Part shown: positions 45,818 to 55,589 of the stretch, piece after piece
Layout of the letters: every line of letters starts with the position of its first letter
How positions within the stretch are numbered: the stretch's first letter is position 1
From: Knoxdaviesia capensis
Taxonomy: Eukaryota; Ascomycota; Sordariomycetes; Microascales; Gondwanamycetaceae
Length of the DNA: 64,000 bases
NCBI GenBank assembly: GCA_001510575.1
Contig: LNGK01000010.1
Location: 495,825 to 559,824 of the forward strand
Direction: 5' to 3'
Translations under genes and position numbers: made by a program
The notes under the pieces: generated by a model
The model's input: the letters and a program-made list of their open reading frames with translations, nothing else
The model's database searches: none
Told to the model about the DNA's origin: nothing

Positions 45818-48753
45818 TTAACAGGACACCGGACAGTATGGAGGATAGGTAGAGAGGACGGAAGGGTTGTGTAGGAGGAAGGAAGAGATAGTGTGTGTCT
45901 GTGTGAGTGTATGCGTAAATGAAGCGCTGGTGCCTGGGGGGGGCACGATGCAATATAACAAAGATAAGTAATGGAAGAGGAAGAGGAAGAGAAGGATATC
46001 AGAAAGAGGAAGTACGAAACACGGAAACCCCTAGAAAAGGCAAGAAGGGTTCGAGTTTATATAGATGAAAAGTGCTGAACGAGAAGAACTAGCACAGCAG
46101 CGCGGAAAATGCAAGACAAAGGAAGGGGAGAGAGGAAGCTATATATGCAGAGAGGGAGGCGAATACAAGAATGTGGATAGCTGGGGCAGATTTGCACTGC
46201 AGAGGTTAAATTTGCGTTCGAGCTATTGCATTCCCCAGTAAGACACAAGGGAGCTTGCAAGGAAGAAAGTATGTTGCTCTTAGTTTTTCGACTTCTTTCC
46301 CCACGGAGGATTGCACAATGTCAGATCGCAGAGTTGAAACGAGAGGAAGGAAGATCATCTACTGATTGTGTGATGATGGGATTGATCAAAACAGACTGAT
46401 AAAAAAAGAGATCTGGGCGTCGCAGTGTGACAGGAGTCCAAGATGTTCGAATTGGCAGGAAAGAAGCCAGAAAAAAGGAATGTCTACACGAGATCGCCGC
46501 CAGAACAGTCGGAAACACAGGGCTGGCCGAAACTGGAGGCTTCTATTTATGGGTGTCTGAACAGACCGTACTGTTGCATCCAGCGTCTCCTGTTCAAGCC
46601 GCCTCACGTGTTGCGGTAGATGCAGGAGGAGTCGGCTTGCAACTGGAGGGGAAAACGAAGGTGTATCAAAGCACAGTCCACGTTACATGTGCATTACTGT
46701 GGCAGAGACAGCAGAAATCAGCGTGTAAGTGGTGGTTTCTTTTCGGAGGGTTTGATGTCGCTTTGGCCTTCTGGAAAGATTGGAGTGGTTGTGCGTGGAA
46801 TATCGAGTGTTCGCAAACCTGCGTTCCAGTCTCAAACTTCGCAACAGCGGGAGAGGTGAACTGGAACAAGAACGGCCGGCCCAACACAGAAATGGGCAGC
46901 GTCCTCAGCATGATGAATATCCCTTTGATCCAAACAAGCCACGCGTGGAGTGGGAGCAAGCTGCGGACTCCAAACACAAATACACTGTAGTAAGGGCGTG
47001 CATGCCATGGAATCCTGGTCCGCGGCGGACAGCAAAGCCAACCCGGCGTGTGTGTCCCTCTTGCGTGTAAGTCCTTCGCATCCCGCTACTGGCCACACCA
47101 AAACTCGACCGTCTCGGTGCAGTCGTTGACAAGCGTTGGCATGTCAGGAACCCCCTGGCTAGCCGTCGCCCTTAGGAAGAAGGAAACCCAATCACAGGCG
47201 CCGGATTTGAAATCATCCACCACTTTCGCATTCACGGCTGCTTTGGTCGCGCTATAATTGGCCAGACGGGGTTCACAGAGTGGGCTGTGTTCCGTAGCCA
47301 TATTTCCGGGGACCGGAACCTGCAAGCAAGAAGTCGGGACTGCATGGTTTTTTTGGAGGAAGGCGGGCGGCCGAGCAGGGAATAACGGTGGAACAAGATC
47401 TCCCAGGTGGAGAGAGAGGCGGCGATTGCTGGAAATCCAACGCTGGTGGTTGGTGGAGCGGCTGTTCTGGGCATGGGGCTGACCAGCAAAAGAAGAAGAA
47501 AAAAAAGAAGAAAACAGAAGAAAAAAGAAAAAAGAGAAAAAAAAAAAAGGGTAAGCCCGCACTGCATAGTGGGGCCGCCACATGGCAGGACAGTAAGTAA
47601 CTTAGCCAGCAGGAAAGAAAGAAAACTTGGACACCGAATTACTAGAAGTTCAATCATTCATTCACTGTCTCTCTTACCAAAAGTCGGGATCACATTTCCT
47701 CCGCGGCAGGTCGGTGGCTAGGCGGCTAATAGCGCAACTGCGTGGTATGGCAACTTTCACCACAGACCAGTTAACTGGCCCTGCTCTGACGGGCGGCCTA
47801 TAACTCGAACATCACTGGACAGTGCTTGCTGTAGCGTTGGTGCAGTTCTCCGCCGATGACGTGGAAAGACTAGTGTTCCGACACGGATCGTTTCCTCAAC
47901 GCAACAGCACGCACCTGAACAACGAGTCCACGGCCCGTCACACGCGCAAGAAATGCGTGTGGCGTGACTGGCATGCGTTCCTAGCGAGCTCGGCGTGCGA
48001 CATGGACGACTTCAGATGACGGACTTGGCTTATGAAGGGACCACCTGTACTGGCATTTTCAAGGTTTTACTGGTTGGTGCTCAACATATAAGTGAAGGAC
48101 AGAGAGATTAATGGAGGCAAAGAGAAAAAGAGGCCTTACTCTTTTTCTTTACTCTATATATCTCCTCTGGTAGATTCCCTTCCGTGAATTTGATAGCATT
48201 TCTTCTGGCAAAGTTCATGTTAAAGCCACAGGCATTATGGACCGTTTAATGATAATGAAGTTGAAAGAGACTTGGGAGATAGGTAGGATTAAATAGGAGA
48301 GTGTAAAATAGATATCTTGATATAGCTATAGCTGGACAAGTGTCGTCGTTGGTGAAAAATCCAACGACAGTCTATGGGGAGATGACAGTGTGAAACGTCT
48401 TCTTGGGTCCTTGCTGTAGAGAGCCAGCCGAGGGGAGGGGGGTATCTACTTATTTATCCCAGCCAAAAGTAGCTATGAATCAGAGACGAATCAAAAGTTG
48501 GTGGCAGCATGATTCATTCAGTCTACAGTATGTTAGTGTAGATGCACAAGTCACGCCGGTCGTACCCCACCTTTTCCATCTTCACTGACACAATAACAGA
48601 CGCAACAACAGCAACAGCTGCCATATGTACAACAACTGCACCGCCCTCATTCTCTCGCTTCGAACACGACCACCACTCACAACAGCTTTGATAGCCAGCA
48701 CGCCTGCTGCCAGGAAGCACATCTTTTCCCGGAACCGCGCACCACTTCACACC
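45818..48753. other. Intergenic region without convincing gene
   Basis: About 2.9 kb between the start of Ccc1 (leftward) and the methyltransferase (rightward): a divergent promoter region with room for an extra transcript. No protein family recognised on either strand. It holds a GA-rich upstream stretch of Ccc1 (45,840-46,030), a purine tract (47,488-47,548), and an imperfect hairpin at 48,119-48,150 (AAAGAGAAAAAGAG / CTCTTTTTCTTT, loop GCCTTA). A weak small-protein candidate is listed separately. Confidence 0.55.
47086..47301 (-). CDS. Possible small cysteine-containing protein (71 aa), unsupported
   Basis: From ATG at 47,301 an open frame of 71 codons runs to TAG at 47,086 with coding-like composition and four Cys (C9, C32, C58, C68), ending CTETVEFWCGQ. 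It has no recognisable homologue, no clear signal peptide from this start, and could instead be the last exon of a longer gene: a pyrimidine tract followed by CCCAG lies further upstream on the same strand, at about 47,481. It could also be chance. Listed only because the 2.9-kb spacing leaves room for a gene. Confidence 0.18.
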   Translation of the reverse strand: MATEHSPLCEPRLANYSATKAAVNAKVVDDFKSGACDWVSFFLRATASQGVPDMPTLVNDCTETVEFWCGQ

Positions 48754-49733
48754 ATGGCGTGGCGGAGCTCCGGGAAGACCAACGCCGAACTGGTGGAAAA
48801 CATGCGTCGCCATGGCCTCATCGTCGACGGGAGGGTGAGAGATGCGTTTCTAAAAGTAAGTGCTGGTGCCATTGTTTTCCCGGGCTTTCTTCTTTTTTTT
48901 TTTTTTCTTCCAAGACACGTCCCGTCTGTCCTCGGGGAGGCTTGTAATCTGTCGCCGTGCACACGTCCGCCCGCAATCGCTAACACTCCCACCCGCAAGG
49001 TCGACCGCGCCAACTACGCCCCGCGCGCGCCGTACGACGACTCGCCGCAGCCCATCGGCCACGCCGCCACCATCTCCGCCCCGCACATGCACGCCAGCGC
49101 CGTCGAGCACCTGCTCGACCTGCTCGTGCCCGCCCCTGCCCCCGCCCCCGCTGCCGCTCCCGCCCGCCCGCGCCGCGTGCTGGACATCGGCTCCGGCAGC
49201 GGCTACCTCACCCACCTGCTGGCCGAGGTGGCCGGCGGCGCCGCCGCCGGCGTGCGCGTGGTCGGCGTCGAGCACATCGCCGAGCTGCGCGACCTGGGCG
49301 AGGCCAACATGCGCAAAAGCGCCGACGGCCGCGCGCTGCTAGAGTCCGGCGCCGTGGTGTTCCGCGTGGGCGACGGCCGCAGAGGCTGGGTGGAAGATCC
49401 GGCCGCCGCCGCCGCTGACCCGGAGGAGCAGAAGTGGGATGCGATCCATGTTGGCGCGTGTGCGAGGATCATGCACATGGAGTTGCTTGACCAGCTGCGG
49501 TCGCCAGGGCGGTAAGTCTCCCTCTCAAAGTCCCGCTGCTGTGCAATCTAACACCAAGCCTTCTTTCCTTTCTTCGTAGCATGTTCATCCCCATTGAGAT
49601 CCCAGCTGGGGAGCCTGGTGCCGCGGGCCAGAATGTGTGGCTGGTCCAGAAGGACGAGCATGGCGCCCTGACCCGCCGCAAACTGTACGGCGTGCGATAC
49701 GTGCCGTTGACAGATGCGCCGCCGAGGCCTTAA
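48754..49733 (+). CDS. pcm1: Protein-L-isoaspartate O-methyltransferase
   Basis: Exons 48754-48855, 49000-49511, 49580-49733; 255 residues. The enzyme methylates isoaspartyl residues of aged proteins with S-adenosylmethionine and so starts their repair, in cytosol or nucleus. Seen: WRSSGKTNAELVENMRRHG at the N-terminus; the family-specific DDSPQPIG (47-54) and TISAPHMHA (58-66); SAM-binding motif I DIGSGSGYL (96-104); GVEH after it; WDAIHVGA and the closing IPIEIPAGEPG, with a C-terminal WLVQKD strand. Between TISAPHMHA and motif I sits an Ala-Pro run (78-91) not usual in the family. Intron 1 (144 bp) has a CTAAC branch site and a T13 tract. Homology is convincing; length matches the family (~225-250). 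Confidence 0.92.
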
Positions 49734-50490
49734 AGGGTGGTTTCAAGACAGACCCCGTGTCGTTCTTTTTGCTGTGAAGTTATAATCTCGCCTGTTATTC
49801 TAATGACCATGCCCACCTACATGTAAATAATACCCTTGCGGTTGACGGTAGATCTTTCTACTCATCAACCACATCTGCGCTACAGCCGTAACCTGCTACG
49901 ACAGCACTCGGCAGTGTCCCGTTGGATTCAACAATCCACAAAGCGCTACAAAGTCAGAGACACCAACGCCTGTTCTCGGTGTTTGTTCTAATGGCCGTGC
50001 CCACGTACATGCAAATAGTCCCCTTCTGGTTGACTGTAGATCTTTCTGCTCATCAACCACATCAGCGCTCCGGGCGCAACCTGCTACGCCTACACTGGGT
50101 AGTCTCCCGCTGGATTCAACAGTCCACAGAGCGCCACAAAGACACAGACACACACGCTCAGTTTCAAGCTCAAACCCAAAAATCTGTGTTATATATACTG
50201 GCTGGGTAAATATATAAATAGTATCACCCAAAAACCACCGCCTCCCAAAGAAATAATAACCGACAAATGAGATTGGAAAAAAAGAAAGAAAAAAAAAGTT
50301 GTGAACCACATTGCAGTGTTCGTTCAAGTCGGAGGGTTTGGGAATGCCCCCAGATAGTAGTAGTGGGGAGAACCGACAGAGGGAATATCTGAAAACACAA
50401 GACGGAATAGGGAAAACCTGCACATGAGGTGTGCGAAACTGTTATGCAGTACAAACAAAAACAAAAGGAAAGCAGAAAATCAAATATTCG
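49734..50490. other. Convergent intergenic region
   Basis: 757 bp between the 3' ends of pcm1 and bsd2; no gene. The first half is a tandem duplication (listed separately); the second half holds an AT-rich stretch around 50,185-50,222 and a short A-rich tract at 50,277-50,300, likely 3' UTR and polyadenylation regions. Confidence 0.7.
49798..50155. repeat. Imperfect tandem duplication, ~165-170 bp unit
   Basis: Unit A 49,798-49,962 and unit B 49,986-50,155 (offset 188 bp) share long blocks: CATCAACCACATC, GTAGATCTTTCT, ACCTGCTACG, TGGATTCAACA. Most differences are transitions, several being CA in B versus TA in A or TG versus TA (GCAAATAG/GTAAATAA, CTGCTC/CTACTC, GCGCAAC/CCGTAAC), as mild RIP would give. 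Confidence 0.8.
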
Positions 50491-51711
50491 CTAAACTACC
50501 CGCTCGGACGACTCGCCCTCGGCCACAACCGCCACGCCGAGCCCGCGGTCCGGGCTCTGCAAGATCAGCTGCTCGTGGCGCCGCGCCTGCAAGTACTCGC
50601 TCACGCTGCGGATCAGGATGAACCAGCCGGCAATCATCAGCACGTACGACAGCCACTCGGTGCTGCTGATGTCGCCCCAGCCGCCAGACCCGTCGGCGTT
50701 GTTCTCGGGCGCGCTGGGGTCGAAGTCGTGCGCGTTCGGGTCGACCGGCGAGCCGTAGCCGTCGCCGTTGCCGCCGCCCGACGGCGCCGGCGCCTCATCC
50801 AGCGCCTCGGCCTTCATCGTGAAGCCGTACTGGATCAGCGTTATGCCCAGGCCGGCGCGCGAGCCGTTCTTGGCCGCGTGCGTCGAGTGCAGGAGGTAGG
50901 TGAGGAGGAAGCCGACGATCTGGAACGACCAGGACACCAGCGCGTTCCAGAGGAAGCCGAACAGGTTGCCGACCGGCATGCCGTCGATGTACACTTCGTT
51001 TTCGCCTCCCAGGCCCGGGGCGAGTATCGTCGTCTCCCAGTACGGGGGTGCTTGGTCGGCGGCCGCTTGCTCGTATGTCTAAGATATCGAAAATGTCAGT
51101 ACTCGGGGAAACATCCATGGAAACCACGACTCGGACAAGAGGACTCACCGGTGGTAGCTCCTCCTTCTCACCATCCCCTAGCTCAGGGCGAGCCGACAGG
51201 TTGGAGAACACTCCATCTGACTGGATTCCGCCGCCGTAAACCCGTCCGCCACGGGCGGTCGAGCTCCCGGCAGCAGGTCGTGATGGCGGAGTAACAGGGG
51301 GCTGTGCGGGTTCGGAAGGCGGAGGGGAGGTTGCCGATCCGGTGGAGGAGTGATCGGGCGTGATTTGGGAGGGCCGGACAAGCCGTTGGCGGTCGTCAAC
51401 AGTGTCGCTATCGCTATCATCGTCGCTGCCGAAGGCGTCTGCAAGGGTCGCGTCGACCTGGCGCCTGCGCTCAAGCGACGATGCTCTCGAGTGGAACGAC
51501 GGCGGCGGGGAGTGTGGAGTTGCGTTTAGCCGCGCCGCGGGGGCACTGGCCCGGGAGTCGGGTTCATCGTTGGAGTTGACCTAGAGATGGTGATACAGTT
51601 GTTTGCACGTTAGCATGCCGATACGACCCGGCAAGAGATAAACCCCGATCGGCGGATAAGCCACCCGAACGACTCAAGCGGTCAACTTACCCTTTGGTAC
51701 CGTCCCGACAT
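50491..51711 (-). CDS. bsd2: Bsd2/Ndfip-type adaptor of HECT ubiquitin ligase
   Basis: Exons 51711-51691, 51580-51149, 51078-50491; 346 residues. Bsd2 (yeast) and Ndfip (animals) are Golgi/endosome membrane proteins that bring Rsp5/NEDD4-type ubiquitin ligases to cargo such as Nramp metal transporters, sending it to the vacuole. Seen: the start MSGRYQR; a disordered acidic, Ser/Pro-rich N-terminal half; the WW-ligand PPTY at 150-153, divided by intron 2; APPYW at 161-165; then the family core PVGNLFGFLWN and HSTHAAKNGSRAGLG around TM1 (~195-215) and TM2 (~224-240); an acidic Gly/Asp/Pro linker; TM3 ~293-312 (WLSYVLMIAGWFILI). Acceptor AG sites and phases fit exactly. A 598-bp divergent promoter separates it from the Cbp6-like gene. 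Confidence 0.88.
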
Positions 51712-52309
51712 TTCAGCGGTCTGGAGGCCACGTAGTTATCGTGGGACAAGGTGATAGAAACTATTGATCGAAGGATATATCGTTCGGAGGAAGGAAGTGT
51801 TCGCTGGCGAACACGGATGGTCGACAAACGGGAGCGTCAAAGCGGGAGACTGGCTTCGGCAAATGAGGAGAAGGGGACAAAGGTGCGATTAAAATGTCGG
51901 ACGCCGGGTCGAGAAATTCACGGGGCGAAAAGGCGTATGACCGACAGAAGAGAAAGAAGAAAGCAAAGGCGAAATGGAATCCGGCGGCGAACAATAGGTT
52001 GTAGGGTAGTGATCCGACGTTATTCCAAAGCAAGATTTCCCCGAGGAACATACCAGAAGTCCAATCATCACACGAGACAATTCGCAAGGGGTGACGACGC
52101 AGCCACAGTCAGCGCCAAAATCTCGGCGCCTGAAGCGTTAGTCATCACGTCAATGCCGCGGTGACTAATAGGCGTGTATGCACAGTTTTGGTCGGTTTCA
52201 AGCATGATGTTGAGGTTGTGATGGTGATGCATCAACCAAGAAGAGGCAACTCGATCCGCATTGCAGTTTCACTCTTCAGAATACCCATTCCCGTGTGATT
52301 TTGTTCACA
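51712..52309. promoter_or_regulatory. Divergent promoter of bsd2 and Cbp6-like gene
   Basis: 598 bp between two start codons pointing away from each other. A CCAAT box (52,061-52,065, CCAATCATCA) lies ~245 bp before the Cbp6-like start; the HAP complex binds CCAAT and controls respiratory genes in fungi. No TATA box stands out. Functional assignment is inference. Confidence 0.35.
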
Positions 52310-52815
52310 ATGGCAGCCCCAGTAAGTTATCCTCCGGTCGTATCCCCTTTATCCCGTATTTGGCTGGTGTCGCCTTTGCTTGACTCTTTTCTTTTCGTTT
52401 TTGAGTTCGGCAATCTTTTTTTTTCGCAACCGTTCTCTAACAATCCACCTCGCAGCGCTCTGCCCGACAAATCCAGCGCGCGCTCGCGCTCTGGCCGAAA
52501 GACACGCTGCGCACCGACTGCCAGCTCCCTGACATCGTCGGCAAGCAGCTCGAAGCGAAGTTCGCCGCAGGCGCCGCCGTCACGCCCGCCGACGAGGAGT
52601 TCGGCCGCCGCCAGGCCCTGGCGCTGTTCAGCCTGCTGGAGGATCGCTACAAGACCCGCTATCCGCTGCGCGGAGCCGGCGGCGCCGGTATTATGGAGCC
52701 GCAGAGCCACCCGGGCTACTTCGCCGAGCTGACGCGCGAGCTGGAGGAGGCGCCGACGCGCAGCTGGTGGACGCGGTTCGTTAATCGTTGGTCCCGGGCG
52801 GTTCGCATACAATAG
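52310..52815 (+). CDS. Cbp6/UQCC2-like complex III assembly factor
   Basis: Exons 52310-52321 (only ATG GCA GCC CCA) and 52456-52815; 123 residues. Cbp6 (yeast) / UQCC2 (human) is a small mitochondrial matrix protein that with Cbp3 binds the ribosome exit tunnel, promotes cytochrome b translation and guards newly made cytochrome b for complex III. Seen: RALALWPKDTLR near the N-terminus (family pattern WPxDxxR), a helical acidic middle (ADEEFGRRQALALFSLLEDRY), KTRYPLR, and SHPGYFAELTRELEE. Length fits. The first exon is four codons, with donor GTAAGT immediately after; the acceptor CTCGCAG restores frame. No classical presequence is obvious. The family call rests on a few motifs and is moderately sure. 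Confidence 0.65.
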
Positions 52816-53026
52816 TTGTCTTCGCGGGATAGGCGATGGAAGGGCCCGTCATGTCACGTCTCTTTGGGGGTCCTGTGTACAAGATAATCTGTATAATATT
52901 ACATGTAAATTCCATTGGTTGCTCATCACTAGTAGCAGACACAGAAGGATGTGATAGAGCACATGTCTCACGCTTTTGACTGTGCGGAGTGTGGCCCAAA
53001 CGCCCTTTGGTTTCCCCCACCAGCAC
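52816..53026. other. Short convergent intergenic region
   Basis: 211 bp between the stops of the Cbp6-like gene and ctp1; the two 3' UTRs probably overlap. Nothing else seen. Confidence 0.7.
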
Positions 53027-54244
53027 TTAGATGTACTTCATCTCCGGGTCCAGCCTGTTCATCAACTCCATGCTCTTCTCGTACATGGTGAACACAATGC
53101 CGCCGCTCAGGACCAGCCGGGCAAGACGCGGCATGGCGCCGCTCCAGAACGTTAGCACGCCCTCGTTCTTGAAGATCATCGCCGCGCACCGCGCCGAGTT
53201 CCCGTACACCTGGCGCGCCTCGATGCTCTGCATGCGCGTCTTGATGGTGTCCAGCGGCTGCGTGACGTACACCGTGATCAGCCCCGCTAGCCCGCCCATG
53301 GCGAACGTGCCGACGGCGCCCAGCTTCTCGCCCGGCGCCGTGTATGACTCGGCCAGCTGCTTCAGCGACGTGTAGGCACCGAAGCGCGTCGCGCTGTTGG
53401 CGGCCTGGCGAGCAGTCGTGGGCACGAAGCCTTGGAAGAAGCCGCGGAAGCCGCGTTCGCGCGCAATGATCGGGACGGCGTCGAGGAAGCCGCGCATGCG
53501 GGGGTTCGGGAGCTTTCTGTCGTCTATCCTGTTATGTGGGAAGAGATAACGTGAGAATTGGAACAGACCAGGTATAGGTGGTGTTCTGCGGAACAAGCGC
53601 CTACAATGTGGTCTTGATGCTCTCGGTCGGCGTCACTGCGAGTAGCGATTCGGTGACGCCAGCACCGAAACCTGCCAGCACCGTCCGGGGGCCGGAAAGC
53701 TTTCCATCTGCATCGGCAAGCATGCGCTTGTACTGGTCAAACGCAACGAATCCTGTGCGGCGCGGATCGGCGCGCTGGTTAGCAACCGGAGACCGCAACT
53801 GTATGGTGCTTGCATGTGAGGAGCGTACTGATTCCAGCCTTCGCAGAGTTGCCAATCACCAGCGTGGTGCAGCCGGCGTACCACTGGCGGCCGAATGGCG
53901 GCCACGGCAGCTTCTGGCTATCGGGTAACCGGGTGTTGAGTTGTGTGCGCGTCTTTGCAACTATGGGTCAAACGACGGTCAGTGAGGTGGTCGCGCGCGG
54001 CGCAAGGGCCGATTACGGAGGGCATCGGCGGAGCTCTATACTAACATTCGGCGGGATAGGTAATGGCTGAGACACGATATCAGATAGATGTTAGCATATT
54101 TCACATGCTCCTCAGTGTATATTGCACACACGGCCTTGCCATACCGATCTCGATTGCGCCGGCCGTTGATCCGGCGAGAATTGACCGCAGCGCGCTGGGC
54201 CGCTTCGCAGTCTTCTGGGAGTCGTCCTTGGTAGTGGAGGCCAT
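53027..54244 (-). CDS. ctp1: Mitochondrial tricarboxylate (citrate) carrier
   Basis: Exons 54244-54145, 54066-54046, 53960-53829, 53752-53605, 53528-53027; 300 residues, as usual for Ctp1. It exchanges citrate for malate or other tricarboxylates across the inner mitochondrial membrane, feeding cytosolic acetyl-CoA. The three carrier repeats each show the PX[DE]XX[KR] signature: PAEFAK (38-43), PTESIK (126-131), PLDTIK (225-230). Typical Ctp1 sequence follows signature 2: DDRKLPNPRMRGFLDAV. The N-terminus MASTTKDDSQKTAKRPSAL precedes LAGSTAGAIEI (helix 1). Exon 2 is a 21-nt micro-exon inside signature 1; every junction keeps phase. C-terminus EMKYI. Convergent with the Cbp6-like gene (211 bp apart). 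Confidence 0.92.
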
Positions 54245-55589
54245 GTTCGGTTCGTTGACGACGGCAGGCTCGGGGAAGTGGGGTGGTGGTGCAGGAAACC
54301 TGAAATATTGCTCCGCAGACTCAGTCGACGGGATTTTCAGTTGTCTCCCTCAATCGAAGGAGCATCCGTCGTCCGGATCGCAAGTTTCGGCTTCACGATC
54401 GGCCACCTGAGCGTATACAAATTTTGCAACCGATGACTAAGGTGGAATGCTTGCTAGGGTTAGGGTTGTGTCTGTTTGTTCCTTAGGCACGCGACCAACG
54501 CTGAGAGTTTGTGTTTGTCAAGCAAACGCAGCAGCCATCTGGGTTTGCATCAACCAGGTGACAGGTCTGGTTGGGTAACTTTTGAGCGGGTGTGAGTCCT
54601 GCTCGGATGTATTCTCAGCACGGTAAACAGTGCAAGCATTCCGATAATCGGAACCAAGATCTGTATATGCAACCGAATCCTCAGGATCGCTCCTTCCCAG
54701 AACACCGAAGAGCAGTCTCAAGCGACCGACTGCCGCACGGAACACGGACCGGCCGGAGAAGGGATGCAAAGCCGCCGACGGCTATTATTAGGCTTTTTCG
54801 TCTTGCCCTTTGCCGCACGCACGTCTTTCTAGATTTTTCTTCTCCGAAACTTGGGGTCTTCCACGCTAGAGCCGTTATTGTTCTTTTTTTATGTAGTGTC
54901 TACAAAACTCGCCGACCTGAGGATCGCCCGAGCAAACAGCGACGGAATGAAAACTTCGTATCTAATGACAACATTTGCTTCTTATCTGCGCCACTCTGCA
55001 CATTTTGGTCTAGACGAGGTGAACCTTTCCTTTTTTTCTGGGTGACGCAAAAGCCTTGCGTCAAAGCTGTAGAAGCACAACCGAGCAGCAGAGGCCAGTC
55101 AGGACAGTCAAGCAACACTGATTCCGCCCAAGTCTAAAAAATTCACAGCCTCGATTTACGATCCATATCGGGGCTGTTTATCTCCACCAGGGTTCTCAGC
55201 CTCTCCCTCCTTTCCTACGACGGCGACTTACGTGGACATGCGAGATGGACGCCGTGCTACAGACGTAAATTGCCGTACAGAAATGATAGAGCTTCCCAAA
55301 CGTCAATAAATTGCCCGTTTGTTGGCTTTGTATGGAACCTCAACTTTCCTTTCCTCTAAAACATTGTTATTTCCGGACTCTGCGTCGTGTACGCGTTTTT
55401 CGACTGTTCATACAAGATATCTGCAACCGCATCGCACGTTTCAACTTCACGACAGACCAAGGGTGTAGAAGTCCACAGACTGAGGAAGTAACCCGAACGA
55501 CCAACTACCACCCACCGACTAACTCAATCACCGGCCGATTCCCTTAATTGAAGCACCCTCGCCCCCGTCCACCACACGTTCATTCGGAC
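54245..55589. other. Divergent intergenic region upstream of ctp1 and large fungal gene
   Basis: 1.35 kb with no recognisable gene. A frame across 54,592-55,137 has no family features and lacks coding-like composition. Contains the short interstitial telomere-type repeat at 54,454-54,468. Pyrimidine-rich stretches (55,180-55,215 and before the start at 55,590) fit fungal promoters. Confidence 0.6.
54454..54468 (+). repeat. Interstitial telomere-type repeat
   Basis: CTAGGGTTAGGGTTG, two units of TTAGGG type, 210 bp upstream of the ctp1 start. Could bind a Tbf1/TRF-type factor or be a chance or repair scar. Confidence 0.6.

Noticed and set aside
46427..46990. 187-codon plus-strand frame between Ccc1 and pcm1
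   Set aside because: No recognisable domain, overlapped by opposing frames of similar length, and does not begin or end at plausible signals.
47232..47721. Frames through the purine tract at 47,488-47,548
   Set aside because: Lys/Arg or Phe runs from simple sequence; only the 71-codon tail at 47,086-47,301 was kept as a weak candidate.
54592..55137. 181-codon plus-strand frame upstream of the large fungal gene
   Set aside because: Starts at a non-ATG codon, has no family pattern and lies in a promoter-like region.
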